From NCBI GenBank assembly GCA_963732365.1, contig CAVSZC010000005.1, positions 434,001 through 498,000 of the forward strand: a DNA stretch of 64,000 nt, in the 5' to 3' direction. Below the pieces are notes generated by a model. The model made no database searches. It was not told where the DNA came from and was given only the letters and a program-made list of their open reading frames with translations. Positions within the stretch are counted from its first letter, which is position 1. Each line of letters opens with the position of its first letter. The position numbers and the translations under genes were made by a program. Below, in pieces: positions 59,211 to 64,000 of the stretch. The DNA comes from SR-FBR-E99 sp963732365 (GTDB lineage Bacteria; Bacteroidota; Bacteroidia; Bacteroidales; VadinHA17).

Positions 59211-60353
59211 ATGAATGATCTGACCAGATGCAGCAGGTGTATACTGCCGTCTACACTTGACAGTATTACCTTTGATGATGAAGGGATATGCAATCATTGC
59301 AGAAAGTATGAGAAGGACTTTGATGAGTGGGACAAGATCAGTCTCCGCAGGGAGAAGGAGTTCGAAAAACTCCTTGATAAAGCAAAGAGCCTTAAAAGGC
59401 CATATGACTGCCTGGTACCCCTGAGCGGGGGAAAGGACAGCACTTATGCGCTGTGGTTGTGCACTAGTGTTTATAAACTCAGGACTCTGGCTGTAACCTA
59501 TGACAACGGATACCTGTCCACTCCTGCCAGGGATAACATAAGGAATGCACTCAGATCATGTAATGCCGATCACATCTTCTACAGTGTTAACAAGAGCAAC
59601 TCAGCACGACTTTTCAGGACTTTTACCCTTAAAACCGGCGATTTCTGTAACGCATGTATGCGGGGCATAAACTATTCGATCGAGAACGCCGTCAGGAGTT
59701 TCAAAATTCCTCTTGTAATCAAGGGGTCAGGCAGAAGGGTACAGTATGTCTCACAGATAAAGGAGGTCACAAGTCTTAATACAGCTTCATACTTTGCCAA
59801 TGTGATAAAGGGTACGGTCTCGCAGGAGTCGTTTGGTCACTTTGCAGGTAACAAGCACAGGCTTGAATTACAGAAGATTGCAGGAGGCATCGCTGATATC
59901 TTCGGGATCAGCAGAACCGCAATGATGAAGTTTATTCCGCAGCACGTAGGGATGTACGATTACCTGTACAAACCCTTTCCTGAAATAGTGGAGATCATCA
60001 GGAGGGAGATGGGATGGAAGGATGCTTCAGGTTCAGTTGAACACCTTGACTGTGAACTGCATGATATTCCCTTTTACAGAGACACTCTGAAAATACCGGG
60101 TATTACGAAGTATACATTTCACAGCAGCGGGCTTATCCGTCAGGGCTTAATGACCCGTGAAGAGGCTCTGGCCAGGGAAGAGGAAGAGATACGTAAGGGC
60201 GGCAGCCCTCCTGAGTTACAGAAATTTCTGGACGAGAACGGAATCATGATGGATGATTACGTCAAAGCTGTTAAAAGGGCAGACAACTCCAGGTATGAAC
60301 CTTCTTTTCAGAAAATGGCCAGGAATGTATATCACAGGTTTCGCAGGTTTTAG
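59211..60353 (+). CDS. N-acetyl sugar amidotransferase (WbpG/PseA-like)
   Basis: A 380-residue PP-loop enzyme. CSRCILPSTLDSITFD and CNHCRKYE carry two CxxC pairs, PLSGGKDSTYAL is the ATP loop, and FCNACMRGINYSIENA the third pair. The family (TIGR03573-like) puts an amidine or acetamidino group on an amino sugar, with ammonia supplied by partner proteins HisH/HisF-like in known cases. No such partners are seen in this window, so ammonia may come from the AsnB at 42703 or from genes elsewhere. It begins seven bases after the T9SS gene and precedes a deacetylase. Confidence 0.9.
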   Translation: MNDLTRCSRCILPSTLDSITFDDEGICNHCRKYEKDFDEWDKISLRREKEFEKLLDKAKSLKRPYDCLVPLSGGKDSTYALWLCTSVYKLRTLAVTYDNGYLSTPARDNIRNALRSCNADHIFYSVNKSNSARLFRTFTLKTGDFCNACMRGINYSIENAVRSFKIPLVIKGSGRRVQYVSQIKEVTSLNTASYFANVIKGTVSQESFGHFAGNKHRLELQKIAGGIADIFGISRTAMMKFIPQHVGMYDYLYKPFPEIVEIIRREMGWKDASGSVEHLDCELHDIPFYRDTLKIPGITKYTFHSSGLIRQGLMTREEALAREEEEIRKGGSPPELQKFLDENGIMMDDYVKAVKRADNSRYEPSFQKMARNVYHRFRRF

Positions 60354-60372
60354 ATGATGATATGAGATACTT

Positions 60373-61218
60373 ATGAGGGATTTTACTCTGAGGACTTACC
60401 GGCGCTTACTGGAAGCGCTTATGCGTCAGGGGTATAAGTTCTGCACCTTCAGTCAATCACTCGAAAGTCCACCGGATAAATACATTGTGCTTCGGCATGA
60501 TGTGGACATGATCCCCCGCAATTCTCTGATCTTTGCACAGCTGCAAAATGAACTGGGAATCAGGGGGACTTATTATTTCAGGGCTGTGCCGGAGAGCATG
60601 AATCCTGAAATAATCAAGGAGATTTCATCCCTGGGCCATGAGGTGGGATATCATTATGAAGATGTCACCATGGCATGGGAAATGATGACTCGCAGGCAGA
60701 GGCGACAGCTTATGAGAAGGGCTGATTATGGAGAAGTGCTGGCAGGAAGAGGCATAGAACTCTTTCGTTCACATCTTGCAGATTTGCTTAAGCTTGTGCC
60801 GGTAACCACTGCCTGCATGCATGGAAGTCCCCTGAGCCGGTGGGACAGCAGGTTGATGTGGAGGTATTTTGATTACAAGGAACTGGGAATCACAGGTGAA
60901 CCATATTTTGATGTTAACTACAATGAGGTTCTATACCTGACTGACACAGGCCGCAGATGGAACGGTTCGTCTGTGAGCATCAGGGACAAGGTGCTGTCTG
61001 GTGGCGATCAGGTAAGATCACCGGGTCAGCAGCTGAAACTCAGCACTACTTTTAATATAATCGAAGCCACAGAAGGGGGGATGATGCCGGATAAGATCCT
61101 TATAACTATTCATCCGCAGCGGTGGGCCGACAGATTCGATATCTGGTTGACTGAACTCATTTACCAGAATCTGAAGAATTCAGTGAAATACTTTATAGTC
61201 ATTGTTGATAACAAGTAA
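60373..61218 (+). CDS. Polysaccharide-deacetylase-like protein
   Basis: A 281-residue protein. YIVLRHDVDMIPRNSLIFAQ is the HDVD motif of the deacetylase-like group often found in glycan loci; RGTYYFRAVPESMNPEII and GHEVGYHYEDVTMAW follow, with the metal His in GYHYED. HPQRWADR closes the fold. No signal peptide. It lies 19 bases after the amidotransferase. Second deacetylase in the locus and likely acts on a different step. It is the last gene before the 130-base gap preceding the giant secreted protein. Confidence 0.85.
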   Translation: MRDFTLRTYRRLLEALMRQGYKFCTFSQSLESPPDKYIVLRHDVDMIPRNSLIFAQLQNELGIRGTYYFRAVPESMNPEIIKEISSLGHEVGYHYEDVTMAWEMMTRRQRRQLMRRADYGEVLAGRGIELFRSHLADLLKLVPVTTACMHGSPLSRWDSRLMWRYFDYKELGITGEPYFDVNYNEVLYLTDTGRRWNGSSVSIRDKVLSGGDQVRSPGQQLKLSTTFNIIEATEGGMMPDKILITIHPQRWADRFDIWLTELIYQNLKNSVKYFIVIVDNK

Positions 61219-61348
61219 TTTATCAGCTATTTCTGCAGATTAAAATTTTCTAAACTTCCTGAAGTTCCTGTGCAACCTTTTACCGATGTCCAAAGTCATA
61301 ATTATTAGACTGATTGGACCATTTTTAGTTCTACAAAAACTGCCGGCT

Positions 61349-64000
61349 ATGAAAAAGCTAACTGATTTTCACACTGCCAGATCTTTAGGCATTAATATGC
61401 TCCGGGTACTGACTCTTATTACTATAACCCTGCTGACAGTCCATACAGCAGAGGCACAGTCATACCTGATACTGGTTGATGCACCTGCCAACAGGTACCC
61501 GATTACATTTACCGATACCGGTCAGGTCACTCTTATCGTTGAGTTTGACAGGGCAGTTATCTCGGCAGGTACTGCCGCAGGCTGGACGATTACCGTCGGT
61601 GGGACCCCTGTCCTCATGGTTGGCAATCCTGTGGCTGCCGGCAACTTTCTCAGGATTACCCTTCCCTCCGGAATAAGTTACGCAAACAGAAACAGTGTTC
61701 TTGTTTCATATTCAACGGCAGGAACTTTGTCTGTTACCGGCCCCGCTGAACCGGTTTTCACCAATGTCCAGGCAGTCAACAACTATATTGCATCCACGGC
61801 AGACTTTAGCAATGGTCTTTACGGGGAGAATCCTCCTGTGGACATATGTGCCCAGGTAGTCGATGTGGAGGTGGAGTATAACATAGGAATCAGTAAGAGA
61901 TACAGAAACAGTATTCATTACGCTGCTCCGAGGGTCTGGATCAGATGGGAAAATCCGGCTGCAGCCCCTGCCACCCAGGTATTCTTTAATGAACTTTTAC
62001 CGACAGGATCGGGAAAGTACAGGATAACACAGACTCACGCCAGTTATCCTGACACTACTCTCAACTGTACCTGGGATATCGCAATGTTTCCCTACCTGTA
62101 CAATACCGGGACGTTGCAGCCAAATCTTTATGTAACAGTCAACCAGGTCATTGTTCAGATTCCCAATTACAAGCGAGACAACGGCACCCCGGTTCCAGGT
62201 ACCGGAGATCTCGGCATTGACCCTCCGGTAAACGATCCACGAACCCTTTTCTGTGTCGGAGATGATATAGTTGCTTTTATTTTTGAAGATGCCACAGTAT
62301 TTGACTGTCAGCTTCCTGTTGAGCCTGACCTGCCAAACATTTACCCCAGGCATGTTCAGTGGGTCTACGGCACACATACAGCAGCCGGAATACCCAATGT
62401 ATTCATTGATGTTTTCGGGACCATGGTGCAGGTTACGGACACTAACGGGGTTGCCCTGACAGGCCCCTGGTATGTCAATCCTGACGGCACCCCCAATCCC
62501 GGCGGTTATAATACCCCTTCCGGCTTCTTCGAAGGGCCTGTTATTCAGTATACATGGGATAACTTTACCAAGCTTCTCATTACACCGATGGCAGAGACAT
62601 ATCCCATCTACCACGATGGTGATTTCGTAAGAGACCAGGCAGGAGATATTTTTGATGTCACTCTTCGTAACTGGGGTCCGTGTAATGCTTATAATCCGGG
62701 AAACCCATTCACGTACATGGATGCCGTCACTGATTTTTCAAGACTTCGTCTTATAGCATCACCTCCTCTGCCCACTGCTCCTGACGTTACAATATGTTTT
62801 GGCGGGACAAGAACTCTTACTGCCGTCAGGAACGGGGCTCCGAACCCGGGTCAGCTGTTCTGGTACAGCGATTCATTGTTTGCAAACCAGGTCGGAACCA
62901 ACGCTACATACACTCCGCCTTTTACTGCTGTGGGCTCTTACCCTTACTGGGTACGTGAGATTTCAGGTCTTACGGGTTCATGCCCCGGACCTGCAGAGAA
63001 AGTTGTTCTGACTATAAATCCTATTCCAAACACCCCTACAGTAACCCGGACCGGGGCTGACTTCTGTTATGACGCTGCAAGCACAATAACTTTGACTGCG
63101 AACCCAAACACACCTCCTGCAATCACATCATATCAATGGTACATAGGCCCGTCGGCAATTGCCGGGGCCACATCAAGCACGATTGTGCTGAGCCAGATAG
63201 CTGAGACAGGCAGCTATACAGTAAGAACCTTCGGCATTTCCTCTACCTTCTGTCCCAGTCCGCTATCGGCAGCCACCTCCGTGACTATCGGAACACCAGC
63301 AACGGTTAATGCCGGTCTTGACCGGGAGACATGTTCAACTACCAATTCAATTACAGTTACGGCTACCCGCAGTGGTTCAGCAACATCATCCACGTGGACC
63401 ACTTCCGGCACCGGCACATTTGCCAGCCCTACGAGCCTTTCAACAACATACACCTTCAGTGCAGCCGACAAAACAGCTGGCACAGTCACACTTACAGTGA
63501 CAACAAATAATCCTGACGGGCCATGCCCGGCAGTAAGTGATGCTTTGGTGGTTACTATCTATCCTGCTGCCACTGTCTACGCAGGAGTTGATCAGTCAAT
63601 CTGTTCAACCACAGCATCGGCAAATCTGAATGGTACTTTTGGCGGCGGCGCGACCACAGTCACCTGGACCACATCCGGAAGCGGATCTTTCGGCGATATT
63701 AACAACCCGGTCACAACCTATACGCCAAGCGCTTCTGACCGCACTGCAGGGACAGTCACACTGACCCTGTCGACTGATAATCCCACTGGCCCTTGTACTG
63801 AAAGAAGTGACGCCATGGTGCTGACCATCAGGCCGGCCGCAACCGTAGATGCGGGTGCTGACCAGGTCATCTGTTCAACCAGTACCGTAGCTTTATCCGG
63901 ATCAAGGGCAGGAGGAGCTACATCTTCGACCTGGACCACTTCGGGAACAGGCACATTTGCCAATGCTACCCTGTTGAATACAACTTACACTCCGGGCGCG
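61349..64000 (+). CDS. Giant secreted protein with Ig/PKD-like repeats, 3' end outside window
   Basis: Open from ATG 61349 to the last base of the window (884 codons, no stop), so truncated by the window edge. A signal peptide follows a short N-terminal extension (MLRVLTLITITLLTVHTAEAQ). Residues 40 to about 470 are a unique beta-rich region (FTDTGQVTLIVEFDRAVISA; NGLYGENPPVDICAQVVDVE). From about 475 Ig-like units begin (APDVTICFGGTRTLTAV), and from about 655 repeats of nearly 85 residues follow, each with ATV.AG.D..ICST, WTTSGTGTF and AGTVTLT. By analogy with the other proteins here it likely ends in a T9SS or gliding-type domain, but that is not visible. It is expected to be exported to the surface. 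Confidence 0.8.
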   Translation, partial: MKKLTDFHTARSLGINMLRVLTLITITLLTVHTAEAQSYLILVDAPANRYPITFTDTGQVTLIVEFDRAVISAGTAAGWTITVGGTPVLMVGNPVAAGNFLRITLPSGISYANRNSVLVSYSTAGTLSVTGPAEPVFTNVQAVNNYIASTADFSNGLYGENPPVDICAQVVDVEVEYNIGISKRYRNSIHYAAPRVWIRWENPAAAPATQVFFNELLPTGSGKYRITQTHASYPDTTLNCTWDIAMFPYLYNTGTLQPNLYVTVNQVIVQIPNYKRDNGTPVPGTGDLGIDPPVNDPRTLFCVGDDIVAFIFEDATVFDCQLPVEPDLPNIYPRHVQWVYGTHTAAGIPNVFIDVFGTMVQVTDTNGVALTGPWYVNPDGTPNPGGYNTPSGFFEGPVIQYTWDNFTKLLITPMAETYPIYHDGDFVRDQAGDIFDVTLRNWGPCNAYNPGNPFTYMDAVTDFSRLRLIASPPLPTAPDVTICFGGTRTLTAVRNGAPNPGQLFWYSDSLFANQVGTNATYTPPFTAVGSYPYWVREISGLTGSCPGPAEKVVLTINPIPNTPTVTRTGADFCYDAASTITLTANPNTPPAITSYQWYIGPSAIAGATSSTIVLSQIAETGSYTVRTFGISSTFCPSPLSAATSVTIGTPATVNAGLDRETCSTTNSITVTATRSGSATSSTWTTSGTGTFASPTSLSTTYTFSAADKTAGTVTLTVTTNNPDGPCPAVSDALVVTIYPAATVYAGVDQSICSTTASANLNGTFGGGATTVTWTTSGSGSFGDINNPVTTYTPSASDRTAGTVTLTLSTDNPTGPCTERSDAMVLTIRPAATVDAGADQVICSTSTVALSGSRAGGATSSTWTTSGTGTFANATLLNTTYTPGA

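Overview
The window reads as the chromosome of a Bacteroidota bacterium. Five large secreted proteins carry, or are built like carriers of, type IX secretion (T9SS) sorting domains, several upstream regions contain the TAnnTTTG -7 box of this phylum, and gene families throughout (vWA/CarboxypepD_reg protein, SWM-type repeats, DUF4082, DUF2341) are typical of it. Nothing fixes the genus. No rRNA, tRNA or CRISPR array was recognised, and no gene-free stretch exceeds 300 bases.

Layout. 1-7.6 kb: end of an undecaprenyl-phosphate sugar transferase, a small membrane protein, UDP-GlcNAc 2-epimerase, a 1470-residue T9SS protein with 771-bp internal repeats, and a DegT aminotransferase. 7.6-9.4 kb: a four-helix-bundle (S23/IVS-type) gene broken by an IS256-family element with an intact transposase, matching terminal inverted repeats and an 8-bp target duplication. 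9.5-19.8 kb: a lasso-peptide-type RiPP cluster, with a nucleotidyltransferase, HprK-like kinase, B2 leader peptidase, a 44-residue precursor that is easily missed, the cyclase (asparagine-synthetase-like), a Cys-cluster protein, a PqqD-like recognition protein, a T9SS protein and an ABC exporter. 19.9-26.1 kb: nucleotide-sugar genes (nucleotidyltransferase/GHMP kinase fusion, gmd, fcl, WbpM/CapD-type dehydratase) and a small lipoprotein. 26.2-33.6 kb: two minus-strand genes (a T9SS beta-helix protein and a vWA protein) and a divergent ECF sigma factor followed by a membrane protein with a TonB-like C-terminus.

33.7-61.2 kb is a long co-directional polysaccharide locus with many ATGA-type overlaps: epimerases, two more DegT aminotransferases, two hexapeptide acyltransferases, several glycosyltransferases, a Stealth phosphotransferase, a Wzx flippase, a Wzy-type polymerase or ligase, two polysaccharide deacetylases, and an unusual concentration of amide- or peptide-bond chemistry (AsnB, an AsnB-like protein, ATP-grasp, FemAB-like, WbpG-like amidotransferase). 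It most likely builds an amino-sugar-rich, possibly amino-acid-decorated capsule or O-antigen. The window ends inside another giant secreted protein that has no stop codon before base 64000.

Two families of small repeats run through the first 34 kb. One consists of arrays with a strict 7-base period, lying between genes and also inside or at the ends of coding sequences. The other is a dispersed imperfect palindrome built on ACACAGAGTTACACTGAG. A separate GC-rich palindrome supplies the tail of the sigma factor. The best candidates for a little-described system are the Bacteroidota lasso cluster with its kinase, nucleotidyltransferase and Cys-cluster protein, and the heptamer arrays, including the inverted pair that brackets the four-helix-bundle gene.
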